Shown one piece after another: positions 1-8,379 of a stretch of DNA of 64,000 nucleotides (its first letter is position 1; every line of letters starts with the position of its first letter). The stretch comes from Pseudonocardia asaccharolytica DSM 44247 = NBRC 16224. GTDB taxonomy: Bacteria; Actinomycetota; Actinomycetes; Mycobacteriales; Pseudonocardiaceae. The stretch lies in contig NZ_AUII01000020.1 of assembly GCF_000423625.1 (NCBI RefSeq), forward strand, positions 25,625-89,624, written 5' to 3'. The translations under genes were made by a program, and so were the position numbers. The notes under the pieces are model-generated. The model worked only from the letters and a program-made list of their open reading frames with translations. It was not told where the DNA came from and did not search any database.

Positions 1-702
1 GTGGAACTTCCCGCTGATGCTCGAGACCTGGAAGATCGCCCCGGCGCTGGCCTGGGTAACACGGTGGTGCTCAAGCCCGCGGAGGACACGCCGGTTTCAG
101 CGACCCTGCTGGCCCGGCTCGCGCTCGAGGCCGGCATGCCGGCGGGCGTGCTCAACGTGGTGCACGGCTATGGCCCCGACTCGGCGGGCCAGGCGCTCAC
201 CGAGCACGCAGGCGTCGACCGGATCACGTTCACCGGCGAGTCGGGCACCGGCAGGGTGATCTCCCGCGCCGCCTCGGCGAACCTCACCCCGGTGTCACTG
301 GAGCTCGGCGGCAAGGGTGCCAACCTGGTGTTCGCCGCCGCCGCCCTGGACAACGCGGTCGACTGGTCGATCCGCGCGATCTTCACCAACGCCGGGCAGG
401 TGTGCCTGGCGGGATCGCGGCTGTTCGTGCAGCGGGAGGTCTACGACGAGTTCCTGGCCCGGTTCGTCGCCGCGGCCGAGGCCATGCGGATCGGCGACCC
501 GAAGGACCCGCCCACCGAGCTCGGCCCGCTGGCCTCCCAGGAGCACCACCGGAAGGTGCGGGGCTACCTCGACGGCGTCGAGGCCGACGGCGGGAAGATC
601 CTCACCGGTGGCCTCGGCGACTCCGGCGTCGGCCGGGATGGCGGCAACTTCTCCCGCGAGTTCTTCACCGAGCCGAAGGCCGTGGTCATGCAGATCTCCT
701 GA
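1..702 (+). pseudogene. Aldehyde dehydrogenase remnant, 5' end outside window
   Basis: Similar to NAD(P)-dependent aldehyde dehydrogenases. From about base 58 the frame gives the cofactor-binding stretch [10 protein letters not shown], the ELGGKG motif and the catalytic-cysteine region NAGQVCLAGSR (Cys near 403). Upstream, the conserved [17 protein letters not shown] motif is readable only in the +2 frame (bases 2-52), so a one-base loss lies near 50. At about 605-612 the protein jumps from KILTGG straight to GDSGVGRDGG, skipping roughly 100 residues that normally hold the EEIFGPV and PFGG segments, and then ends normally with FTEPKAVVMQIS. One frameshift plus one internal deletion make this a decayed gene. 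The family call is firm; the substrate cannot be told. Confidence 0.85.
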
Positions 703-757
703 TCGGGCCCTGCGACGATGGCGCCCGAGACCATGCCATCCGGGACGGGAGAGCGTC

Positions 758-3007
758 GTGCGCACACGGTTCGGAATCGGAGCCGTGCTGGTGTTGGTGA
801 TCGGTCTGTGGGTGGCCGTCGCCGGGATCGGCGGCCAGAAGATCGGTCAACTCTCCTCCGTCCAGACCAACGACGCGGCCTCCTACCTGCCCACCGGCGC
901 GGAGTCCGTGCGGGCCGCCGAGGTGGCCGCGCAGTTCGACTCCGGCAATGCGCTGCCGGCTTTCGTGGTGTTCTCCGCTCCGCAGGTCGCGTCGCCGGAG
1001 CAGCTGAGGAACTGGTCGGAGTTCGCCGCGAGGGTCCCTTCGGTCGGCTTCACCGGCGACAGCGGGGCCACCGCCGTCGTCGGCGACTACCTCGCCGGCC
1101 CGGTGATCCCGGTCGGATCCGAGGACGGCAGGGCGACTCTGCTGGTGGTGAACCTCGACCTCGCCAAGGTCACCGCGATGACCGAGGCGGGGGAGTCGGT
1201 GCTCCCGGCGATCGTCGACGCGCTGCGTGGAGCGGCCGCGACGGCGGACGCGGGCGGCTCGTCCCACGTGGCAGGCCCGGCAGGTCTGGCCGCCGACCTC
1301 GTCGAGGCGTTCACCGGCATCGACGGCCTGCTGTTGCTGGTGGCGCTCGGCGTGGTGCTGGTGATCCTGCTGCTCGTCTACCGAGCCCTGGTGCTGCCCC
1401 TGATGGTGCTGTCCTCCTCGGTGTGCTGCCTGGCCCTGGCGGGTTGGCTGGTATACCTGCTGGCCGACGCCGGCAGCATCACCCTCAGCGGCCAGAGCCA
1501 GGGAATCCTGTTCATCCTCGTGATCGGCGCCGCCACGGACTATGGCCTGCTGCTCACGGCCCGCTATCGGGAGGAGCTGACCGGCACCGAGGACGCTGTG
1601 ACGGCCATCCGGCGGGCCTGGCGGGCGTGCCTGGCACCGATCGCGGCCAGCGCCGGAACGGTGATCGCCGGGCTGCTCTGCCTGCTGCTGTCGGACCTGA
1701 ACTCCAACAGCTCCCTCGGACCGATCGGGGCCATCGGCATCGGTGCGGCGTTCGTCGGGTCGCTGACCCTGCTTCCCGCCATGCTCGCCACCGGCCGGTG
1801 GATGTTCTGGCCCCGTCGCCCGCGGGTCGAGGTGGCCGGTACCGATATCGGGGCCGGCGGCGAGGACGCCGACGCCCGGGCCGAACGCGAGGCCAGACAC
1901 CACCGGGTGTGGGGTGCGGTGGCCGCGATGGTCGGACGGCATCCACGGCGGGTCTGGGTCGTCACCGCGATCGCCCTGCTGGCGATGTGCGCCGGACTGC
2001 CGACGTTCAAGGCCTCGGGCACCAAGCAGACCGACGTGTTCCTCGGTGGCGCGGACTCGGTGGCGGGTCAGGCGGCGCTCGAGGAGCACTACCCCGGCGG
2101 CACCGGCAGCCCGGTCGTCGTGATCGTCCCGGAACGGGCGGCCGACCGGGTCGGCGCCGCGATCGCCGACGTGCCCGGCATCACCGGACGACCCGTCGTC
2201 CACGGCGAGCCCGGCGGGCCGGCGAAGGTCGTCGACGGCAACGTTCAGCTGCGGGCCACCCTGGCGGCGGCGTCCGACAGCGCCGAGGCGAAGTCGACGG
2301 TCCGGCAGGTCCGCGAGGTGGTGCACGGGATGGACCTCGACGGCACGGTGCTGGTGGGTGGGACGACCGCTGAGCAGGTGGACACCGCCGACACCTCCGA
2401 CCGGGACCTGCGGGTGATCATCCCGAGCATTCTGCTGTCCGTGCTGCTCATCCTCATGGCGCTGCTGCGGTCGATCGTGGCGCCGCTGGTCCTGGTGGCC
2501 GCAACGGTGTTGTCCTTCGGAAGCGCGCTGGGTGTCTCGGCGCTGGTGTTCAATCATCTCTTCGACTTCCCGGGCGCCGACCCGGCGGTGCCGCTGTTCG
2601 CCTTCGTGTTCCTGGTGGCGCTCGGTGTCGACTACTCGATCTTCCTGATGTCCCGGGCCAGGGAGGAAGCCCTGCGGGTGGGGCCCACCCGGGGTATCGC
2701 CACTGCGCTGGTCTCGACCGGGGGTGTGATCACCAGCGCCGGGGTCGTGCTGGCGGCGACGTTTGCTGCCCTCGGTGTGCTCCCGATCCTGTTCCTGGCC
2801 CAGATCGCCTTCATCGTCGCCTTCGGTGTGCTGCTGGACACGCTCGTGGTACGCACCCTGCTGGTCCCCGGGATCGCCGAAGACCTCGGCCGCCGTGTGT
2901 GGTGGCCGAGCGGGCTCGGCGCGCCGACCCCGCCCGACCGGCGCCCGAGGAGTTCGTCCCGGCGAGCTGACGCGGGCCGCTCGGGCGGGGTCGGCGCGCC
3001 GCCGTGA
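758..3007 (+). CDS. MMPL/RND-family membrane exporter
   Basis: A 749-residue MMPL-type proton-driven transporter of the inner membrane. One N-terminal membrane helix (residues about 5-25) is followed by an extracytoplasmic domain, five helices (about 190-345), a cytoplasmic linker rich in charged residues (about 360-385), a second N-terminal-type helix, a second loop domain and five more helices (about 545-710). This duplicated 6+6 layout is typical. Characteristic segments include GAATDYGLLLTARYREEL and VALGVDYSIFLMSRAREEA, which carry the Asp-Tyr pairs used in proton relay. The GTG start at 758 follows gggagagcg and begins with MRTRFGIGAV; the long upstream extension in this frame is only the shadow of the ALDH remnant. 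Members export lipids, siderophores or drugs; the substrate here is unknown. Confidence 0.9.
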   Translation: MRTRFGIGAVLVLVIGLWVAVAGIGGQKIGQLSSVQTNDAASYLPTGAESVRAAEVAAQFDSGNALPAFVVFSAPQVASPEQLRNWSEFAARVPSVGFTGDSGATAVVGDYLAGPVIPVGSEDGRATLLVVNLDLAKVTAMTEAGESVLPAIVDALRGAAATADAGGSSHVAGPAGLAADLVEAFTGIDGLLLLVALGVVLVILLLVYRALVLPLMVLSSSVCCLALAGWLVYLLADAGSITLSGQSQGILFILVIGAATDYGLLLTARYREELTGTEDAVTAIRRAWRACLAPIAASAGTVIAGLLCLLLSDLNSNSSLGPIGAIGIGAAFVGSLTLLPAMLATGRWMFWPRRPRVEVAGTDIGAGGEDADARAEREARHHRVWGAVAAMVGRHPRRVWVVTAIALLAMCAGLPTFKASGTKQTDVFLGGADSVAGQAALEEHYPGGTGSPVVVIVPERAADRVGAAIADVPGITGRPVVHGEPGGPAKVVDGNVQLRATLAAASDSAEAKSTVRQVREVVHGMDLDGTVLVGGTTAEQVDTADTSDRDLRVIIPSILLSVLLILMALLRSIVAPLVLVAATVLSFGSALGVSALVFNHLFDFPGADPAVPLFAFVFLVALGVDYSIFLMSRAREEALRVGPTRGIATALVSTGGVITSAGVVLAATFAALGVLPILFLAQIAFIVAFGVLLDTLVVRTLLVPGIAEDLGRRVWWPSGLGAPTPPDRRPRSSSRRADAGRSGGVGAPP

Positions 3008-3061
3008 TCATGAACGATCATGAGGGCGGATCGTCCGGTACAGAGGAACGGGGGTGGCAGG

Positions 3062-4027
3062 TTGACCGGCGCCCTCGATGCCCTCGACCGCCGGATCGTC
3101 GGCGCGCTGCAGATCGACGGCCGGGCCTCGTGGGCGCGGATCGCACAGGTACTCGGCGAGCCCGAGGGCGTCGTCGCCCACCGGGGACAGGCCCTGCTCG
3201 CGGCCGGGACTGTCCGGGTCACCGGGCTGCCCGCGCCCACCGCGGGCACGATCGTCGCGCTGCGCTGCACACCCGGCCAGGAGCGGCTCGCCGCGCTGGC
3301 GCTGGCCAACCGGAGCGACACGCGCTACGCCCACGTGCTCGCCGGCCCGCTCAGCTGCCTCGCCGAGATCGACTGCGCGCCGTCGCGGCTGTCCGGCCTG
3401 CTCGCCGACGAGCTGCCGCGGCTGCCCGGGCTGGTCGAGGTCCACCCCTGGACGGTGCTGCGTTACGTGCGGACCTCGGTGCAGTGGCAGCCGGGGCTGC
3501 TCAGCGCCGAGGAGCGCGAGGCGCTCAGCGACTTCGACCCGCCGCCGCAGTACGCGCCGTTCGGCGAGGTCAAGCAGTCCAACCGGCTCGACCGGATGCT
3601 GCTCGTGGCGCTGGCCCGCGACGCCCGGCGCAGCGCGGCGGAACTGGCCGCGGTCACCGGTCTGTCGACCACCGCCGTGCACCGGCGGGTGGAGCGGCTG
3701 CGCCGGGAGGGCAGGCTGCTGGTCCGCGCGATCGTCGACCCCGCCCGGTTCGGCTTCGACGTGCGGGCGGTTGTGTCGGTGCGCTGCGCCCCCCACGACG
3801 TCGATGCCGTGGCCGCCGGGCTGCGCCGGGAGCCGTGGGTGCGCTACGCGAGCTGCGTGTCCGGCGACCGCCAGCTCGTCGTCGAGGTCGCGGCGCCCGG
3901 CGTCGACGCCCTGCACGACTTCCTCACTGCCGCCCCGTGGCTGGCCAAGGTCGCGGCGGTGGAGTCGGCGCTGATCGTCGGGACCGTCAAACGGGGCGGG
4001 CTGTTCACCCTCCCCGCGGAGCATTGA
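3062..4027 (+). CDS. Lrp/AsnC-type regulator with two tandem HTH-ligand modules
   Basis: A transcriptional regulator of the feast/famine family. The first module starts LDALDRRIVGALQIDGRASWARIAQVL (winged HTH) followed by a degenerate RAM-like domain. A second HTH appears near residue 180 (LDRMLLVALARDARRSAAELAAVTGLS) with its own ligand-type domain, so the protein is about twice the normal 150-residue Lrp length. This two-repeat form is common in actinobacteria. The TTG at 3062, after gggggtggcagg, puts the HTH at the N-terminus; an in-frame ATG at 3020 would add 14 residues but lacks a ribosome site. It converges on the mannosyltransferase gene with no gap, the two stop codons touching at 4027/4028. 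Effector unknown. Confidence 0.85.
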   Translation: MTGALDALDRRIVGALQIDGRASWARIAQVLGEPEGVVAHRGQALLAAGTVRVTGLPAPTAGTIVALRCTPGQERLAALALANRSDTRYAHVLAGPLSCLAEIDCAPSRLSGLLADELPRLPGLVEVHPWTVLRYVRTSVQWQPGLLSAEEREALSDFDPPPQYAPFGEVKQSNRLDRMLLVALARDARRSAAELAAVTGLSTTAVHRRVERLRREGRLLVRAIVDPARFGFDVRAVVSVRCAPHDVDAVAAGLRREPWVRYASCVSGDRQLVVEVAAPGVDALHDFLTAAPWLAKVAAVESALIVGTVKRGGLFTLPAEH

Positions 4028-5638
4028 TCAACGCCAGGACGGCAGCCAGAGCTGGGCCTGCCACTCGTCCTGAGTGATCGGCAGGCCATTGAGAATCGGC
4101 CACAACCAGGCGAAGTTGGCCACCACCAGCCCCACCCACAGGGCCACCACGAACAGCCCGGTCTGCCTGCGCTCCCGCGCCATCCCGGCCCGGCCGAGGA
4201 CCTCGCCCATCACCAGCACGGTGGCCATCACCAGAAACGGCGCCACCGGCGTCATATAGAAGAAGTACATCTGGCGATCGACGTTGACGAACCACGGCAG
4301 CACGCCGGCGGCATAGCCGACCAGGACCGCCGCATAGCGCCAGTCGAACCGGGTGACGATCTGCCACAGTCCCCAGGCCAGCACCACGAGCGCAGGCCAC
4401 CACAGCGCCGGGCTGCCGATGAGCATCACCGCGCTCACGCAGTCCGTCGAACCGCAGCCGGTGACGTTCTCGCCCGAGGTGTAGTAGTAGAGCATCGGGC
4501 GCAGCCCCATCGGCCACGTCCACGGTTTCGACTCCCATGGGTGCGGGCTGCCGGGCGGGGTGTTGAGGCCCTCGTGGAAGGCCAGCACCCGGCCGCTGTA
4601 GTACCAGAGCGAACGCAGCGCGTCCGGGAGGAACGACCACGGCCCGCCGGTGCCGACCGCGCTGCCCACGGCGTGCCGGTCGATCGCGGTCTCGCTGCCG
4701 AACCAGGCCCACCAGGCGGTGAGATAGGCCAGCACCGGCACCGCCGCGAGCGCCCAGAGCGCCGGGGCCACGTCGCGGCGCAGCGTCCCGGCCCACGGCC
4801 GCGCGACCCCGGCCGCGCGCCGGGCCGTGGCGTCCCAGACGAGCATGAGCAGGGCGAAGGCCACGAGCCAGTACACGCCCGACCACTTGACCGCGCAGCC
4901 GAGCCCGAGGATCACCCCGGTCGCGAGCCGCCACCAGCGCACGCCCAGCCTGGGACCGTAGGGGGTGTCGCCGATCCGGCCCTCGGCGATCACGAGGGCC
5001 ATCCGTTCCCGGACGTCGTCGCGGTCGCGGACCATGGTGGCGAACGCGGCCAGCACGAACAGCGCGGAGAAGATGTCGAGCATGCCCATCCGCGACTGCA
5101 CGTGGCTGAGCCCGTCACAGATGAGCAGTACCCCGGCGATGCCGCCCAGCAGCGTCGAGCGAGTCAGCCTGCGGGTGATGCGGACGACCAGCAGGATGCA
5201 CAGGGTCCCGGCCAGCGCCGCCGCGGCGCGCCAGCCGACGCCGTCGTAGCCGAAGACGAGCTCGCCGAGCGCGATCAGCTGCTTGCCCAGCGGTGGATGG
5301 ACGACGAGCTCGTATCCCGGGTTGTCCTCGACCCCGCCGTTGCGCAGCATCTGCCACGCCTGCGGCACGTAGTGCTTCTCGTCGAAGACCGGCGTGCCGC
5401 CGTCCGTCGGGTAGCCCAGCCCGGCGAAGCGCAACACCCCGCCGAGCAGGGTCAGCCCGATGGCCACGACCCAGCCGCGCAGCCGGTCGGTCGGCGCGGG
5501 CGGTCCGGTCACGGTGTCGGCCACCGGCGGGGCCGGCCGGACCGGGGGGCGGGTGCCGAGTGGTTCGGCGCCGATGACCGGAGCGTCGTCGATGTCCACC
5601 GGTCTGCTGGCCGTGCCCACGACCGTGCGATGCCCCAC
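4028..5638 (-). CDS. pmt: Dolichyl-phosphate-mannose--protein mannosyltransferase (polyprenol-phosphate-mannose dependent)
   Basis: An integral-membrane GT39-family glycosyltransferase that transfers mannose from polyprenyl-phosphate-mannose to Ser/Thr of secreted proteins, the actinobacterial counterpart of eukaryotic PMT. The conserved first loop reads FDEKHYVPQAWQMLRNGG with the catalytic-type Asp-Glu pair, followed by VVHPPLGKQLIALGE and SRMGMLDIFSALF. About ten hydrophobic helices follow, with the C-terminal MYFFYMTPVAPF segment typical of the family. Reading further upstream would overlap rsmI, so I take the GTG at 5638 (GTG at 5620 is the alternative); neither has a clear ribosome site. 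It is divergent from rsmI with only about 24 bp between starts, as in many actinobacteria. Confidence 0.9.
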   Translation of the reverse strand: MGHRTVVGTASRPVDIDDAPVIGAEPLGTRPPVRPAPPVADTVTGPPAPTDRLRGWVVAIGLTLLGGVLRFAGLGYPTDGGTPVFDEKHYVPQAWQMLRNGGVEDNPGYELVVHPPLGKQLIALGELVFGYDGVGWRAAAALAGTLCILLVVRITRRLTRSTLLGGIAGVLLICDGLSHVQSRMGMLDIFSALFVLAAFATMVRDRDDVRERMALVIAEGRIGDTPYGPRLGVRWWRLATGVILGLGCAVKWSGVYWLVAFALLMLVWDATARRAAGVARPWAGTLRRDVAPALWALAAVPVLAYLTAWWAWFGSETAIDRHAVGSAVGTGGPWSFLPDALRSLWYYSGRVLAFHEGLNTPPGSPHPWESKPWTWPMGLRPMLYYYTSGENVTGCGSTDCVSAVMLIGSPALWWPALVVLAWGLWQIVTRFDWRYAAVLVGYAAGVLPWFVNVDRQMYFFYMTPVAPFLVMATVLVMGEVLGRAGMARERRQTGLFVVALWVGLVVANFAWLWPILNGLPITQDEWQAQLWLPSWR

Positions 5639-5662
5639 GACGGTCGATCGTAGGCTCGCGGT

Positions 5663-6514
5663 ATGACGGGCGAATCTGCGATCGGCAGGCTGGTGCTCGC
5701 GGCGACGCCGCTGGGTGACGCCCGCGATGCCTCGATGCGGCTGCGCGACGCGCTCGCCGAGGCCGACGTGATCGCGGCCGAGGACACCCGGCGGCTGCGG
5801 GCGCTCGCCGCCGCGCTGGGCGTCACCGTCACCGGCCGGGTGCTCAGCCACTACGACGCCGTCGAGGAGACCCGGCTGCCCGGCCTGCTCGCTGACGTCC
5901 GCGCCGGACGTCAGGTGCTGGTCGTGACCGACGCCGGAATGCCCGCGGTGTCCGACCCCGGCTACCGGATCGTCGCGGCCGCAGCGGCCGCCGGGTTACC
6001 CGTGACCTGTCTGCCGGGGCCGTCGGCGGTGACGACGGCGCTGGTGCTGTCCGGGCTGCCGGGCGAGCGGTTCTGCTTCGAGGGCTTCGCGCCCCGCCGG
6101 GCCGGTGAGCGGCGGCGCTGGCTCGTCACGCTGGTGCCCGAGCCGCGCGCGGTGGTGTTCTTCGAGTCCCCGCACCGGCTGGGCGAGACCCTGGCGGAGG
6201 CGGCCGAGGTGCTGGGCGGCTCCCGGGCGGCGGCGGTGTGTCGCGAGCTGACCAAGAAGCACGAGGAGGTGCTGCGCGGCTCGCTGGCTTCGCTGGCCGA
6301 ATGGGCGGCCGAGGGGCCGGTCCGCGGCGAGATCACCGTGGTGCTGGCGGGGGCGGGACCTGCCGACCGGCCGAGCGTCGAGTCGCTGGTGGGTGCCGTC
6401 GAGGAGCGGGTGGCCGACGGCGAGCGGCTCAAGGACGCCGTGGCCACGGTCGCGGAGGCCGCGGGCGTGCGCAAGCGCGAGCTCTACGCGGCCGCGCTCG
6501 CGGCTCGGGAGTAA
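5663..6514 (+). CDS. rsmI: 16S rRNA (cytidine1402-2'-O)-methyltransferase RsmI
   Basis: SAM-dependent tetrapyrrole-methylase-fold enzyme that 2'-O-methylates C1402 in the decoding centre of 16S rRNA. The 283-residue protein has the family landmarks in order: LAATPLGDARDAS at the N-terminus, AAEDTRRLRAL, VVTDAGMPAVSDPGYRIV, the LPGPSAVTTALVLSGLP loop, FFESPHRL and RELTKKHEEVLRG. The ATG start at 5663 gives the expected N-terminus. It is divergent from pmt, an arrangement also found in mycobacteria. Confidence 0.95.
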   Translation: MTGESAIGRLVLAATPLGDARDASMRLRDALAEADVIAAEDTRRLRALAAALGVTVTGRVLSHYDAVEETRLPGLLADVRAGRQVLVVTDAGMPAVSDPGYRIVAAAAAAGLPVTCLPGPSAVTTALVLSGLPGERFCFEGFAPRRAGERRRWLVTLVPEPRAVVFFESPHRLGETLAEAAEVLGGSRAAAVCRELTKKHEEVLRGSLASLAEWAAEGPVRGEITVVLAGAGPADRPSVESLVGAVEERVADGERLKDAVATVAEAAGVRKRELYAAALAARE

Positions 6515-6522
6515 CCCGCACG

Positions 6523-6616
6523 ATGGCTCCATAACACGCTGGAGTCCGGGCCGGTGAGCACGTTATGGAGCCATAACGTGGCTGGGGAGTCGTCCTCCAG
6601 CGCGTTATGGAGCCAT
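6523..6616. repeat. Palindromic intergenic repeat, three copies (core gttatggagccat)
   Basis: Between the convergent rsmI and antiporter genes lie three versions of one motif: atggctccataac (6523-6535), cgttatggagccataacg (6561-6578, 8-bp arms around AG) and cgttatggagccat (6603-6616). The third runs into the antiporter gene and encodes its last codons, Met-Ala-Pro-stop. Two further copies occur at 52240-52302, again between convergent genes. The position suggests bidirectional termination or a mobile palindromic repeat. Confidence 0.7.
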
Positions 6617-7804
6617 GATGCTGTCGGGTTGGGGCTGGGCGGAGCGGGTGCGCTGCAGCCTCCGGGCGAGCGGTTCGACGAAGCGGGCCGCGATCGGCCC
6701 CAGCACCGCCATGATCAGAACATAGGCGGTGGCGAGGGCGGCGAGGTCCTCGGGCACGGCGGCGTAGCTCACCGCGAGTCCGGCGATCACGATCGAGAAC
6801 TCCCCGCGGGCCACGAGAGCGGCGCCGGCCCGAGCCCGCCCGAGCCGCCCGATGCCCTGCCAGTGGGCGGCCCACCAGCCGGTGGCGATCTTGGTGAGCG
6901 CCGTGACGGCGGCGAGCAGCGCCGCATACAGCAGCACCGGCGGGATCGTGCGCGGATCGGTGTTGAGCCCGAACACCACGAAGAACACCGCCGCGAACAG
7001 GTCGCGCAGCGGTTCGAGCATCTTGGTGGCGTTCTCCGCGGTCGAGCCGGAGATCGCGATGCCGAGCAGGAACGCGCCCACCGCCGCCGAGACCTGCATC
7101 GCCGAGGCGAACCCCGCCACGAGCAGGGCGGCGCCGAACACTTTGAGCAGGAACACCTCGCGGTCCGGGCTGTCCACGATCGCGGAGACGAAACGTCCGT
7201 AGCGCAGCGCGATGACCAGCACCAGGGTGATCACCGTGAGCGAGATGCCGACCGCGGCGAGCCCGCCGAGAAAACTCACCCCGATCAGCAACGCGGCGAG
7301 GATCGGCAGGTAGAGCGCCATCACGAGGTCCTCGAACACGAGGATCGACAGCACCACCGGGGTCTCGCGGTTACCCAGCCTGCCGAGCTCGCCGAGCACC
7401 TTGGCCACGATCCCCGACGAGCTGATGTAGGTGACACCGGCCATCACCAGCGCACCGACCGGCCCCCAGCCGAGGATCAGCGCGACGGCGGCGCCGGGGG
7501 CGGCGTTCAGCACGACGTCGAGCAGGCCGGCGAGCCAGGACCGCCGCAGCCCGGTGAGCAGTTCGGCGGCGGTGTACTCCAGGCCGAGCAGAAGCAGCAG
7601 CAGCACGACGCCGACCTCGCCGGCCAGCGAGGTGAACTCGTCGATGTCGCCGAGCGGGAACAACCCGCCGCGGCCGAAGGCGAGTCCACCGAGCAGATAC
7701 AGCGGGATCGGGGACATGCCGATCTTCCCCGCGAGCCTGCCGAGCAGGCCGAGACAGAAGAAGACAGCGCCGAGTTCGACCAGTTCGAGTGCAGGGTGAT
7801 CCAT
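6605..7804 (-). CDS. CPA2-family cation/proton antiporter, membrane subunit
   Basis: A 399-residue monovalent-cation:proton antiporter with about twelve hydrophobic helices. It carries the family hallmark [14 protein letters not shown] followed by [17 protein letters not shown], where the Glu-Asp pair is the ion-binding site of KefB/KhtU-type carriers. There is no C-terminal RCK/TrkA-N domain; instead the gene just upstream supplies a separate regulatory subunit. The ATG start (7804-7802) overlaps that gene's TGA (7806-7804), so the two are translationally coupled. The last three codons and stop lie inside a repeat copy. Likely role: K+ or Na+ extrusion and pH homeostasis; ion preference cannot be read from sequence. 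Confidence 0.9.
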   Translation of the reverse strand: MDHPALELVELGAVFFCLGLLGRLAGKIGMSPIPLYLLGGLAFGRGGLFPLGDIDEFTSLAGEVGVVLLLLLLGLEYTAAELLTGLRRSWLAGLLDVVLNAAPGAAVALILGWGPVGALVMAGVTYISSSGIVAKVLGELGRLGNRETPVVLSILVFEDLVMALYLPILAALLIGVSFLGGLAAVGISLTVITLVLVIALRYGRFVSAIVDSPDREVFLLKVFGAALLVAGFASAMQVSAAVGAFLLGIAISGSTAENATKMLEPLRDLFAAVFFVVFGLNTDPRTIPPVLLYAALLAAVTALTKIATGWWAAHWQGIGRLGRARAGAALVARGEFSIVIAGLAVSYAAVPEDLAALATAYVLIMAVLGPIAARFVEPLARRLQRTRSAQPQPDSIMAP

Positions 7805-8286
7805 CAGCCGTGCAGCAGGATCTTCTTGGCGTGCTCCAGGCCCTCGGCGGTTCCGACGGCGACGAGCAGGTCGCCGGCGGTGAGGGTGAAGTCCGGGGAG
7901 GGCGAGGCGTGGATCTGGCCGGCGCGCATCACGGCCACGACCGAGACACCGGTGCGGGTCCGCAACCCGGTGTCGCCGAGCGGGCGTCCGTCGAACACCG
8001 AATCGTCACGGACCGGGATCTGCCGGGTGTGGATGCCCGGCAGATCCCGGTGCTCCTCGGTGAGCTGGGCAACGAGCTGCGGTGCGCCGAGCAGGTTCGC
8101 CAGCGCGCTCGCCTCGTCGGCGGTCAGGTACAGCTCGGCCAGGCAGGCGTCCGGGTCGTCCGGCTTGGAGACGATCAGCCGGATCTTCCCGTCGCGCTGG
8201 GTGACAACCCCGACCCGACGCCCGTTGCGGAGCGCGAAGTCCTTGCGCACACCGATCCCGGGAAGGGGCGTAACCTCGACGTTCAC
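7804..8286 (-). CDS. Antiporter regulatory subunit (KhtT-like, TrkA-C domain)
   Basis: A 160-residue soluble protein that should gate the antiporter encoded immediately downstream. The N-terminal half ([20 protein letters not shown]) matches the KhtT/YhaT N-domain, and residues about 75-160 form a TrkA-C (RCK-C) ligand-binding domain with the pattern [19 protein letters not shown] and [14 protein letters not shown]. In KhtT-type systems this domain senses cyclic di-AMP or cations; that is family knowledge, not shown here. The GTG start at 8286 is preceded by a weak ribosome site. It is divergent from metG with about 90 bp between starts. Confidence 0.87.
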   Translation of the reverse strand: MNVEVTPLPGIGVRKDFALRNGRRVGVVTQRDGKIRLIVSKPDDPDACLAELYLTADEASALANLLGAPQLVAQLTEEHRDLPGIHTRQIPVRDDSVFDGRPLGDTGLRTRTGVSVVAVMRAGQIHASPSPDFTLTAGDLLVAVGTAEGLEHAKKILLHG

Positions 8287-8379
8287 CCGGGTAACGGTAG
8301 TCGCGCGGATCTCGATCTCGCATCGTCCCTCGTCGGACGCGGCGAAACTCGCTTTCGCCGGGGGCCTAGGCTGCAGGCC

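Noticed and set aside
686..2557. Long minus-strand ORF of 623 codons
   Set aside because: Antisense shadow of the MMPL exporter; His/Arg/Gln-rich composition, no family similarity.
5639..5851. N-terminal extension of the mannosyltransferase up to 5851
   Set aside because: It overlaps rsmI on the other strand and lacks membrane or family features.
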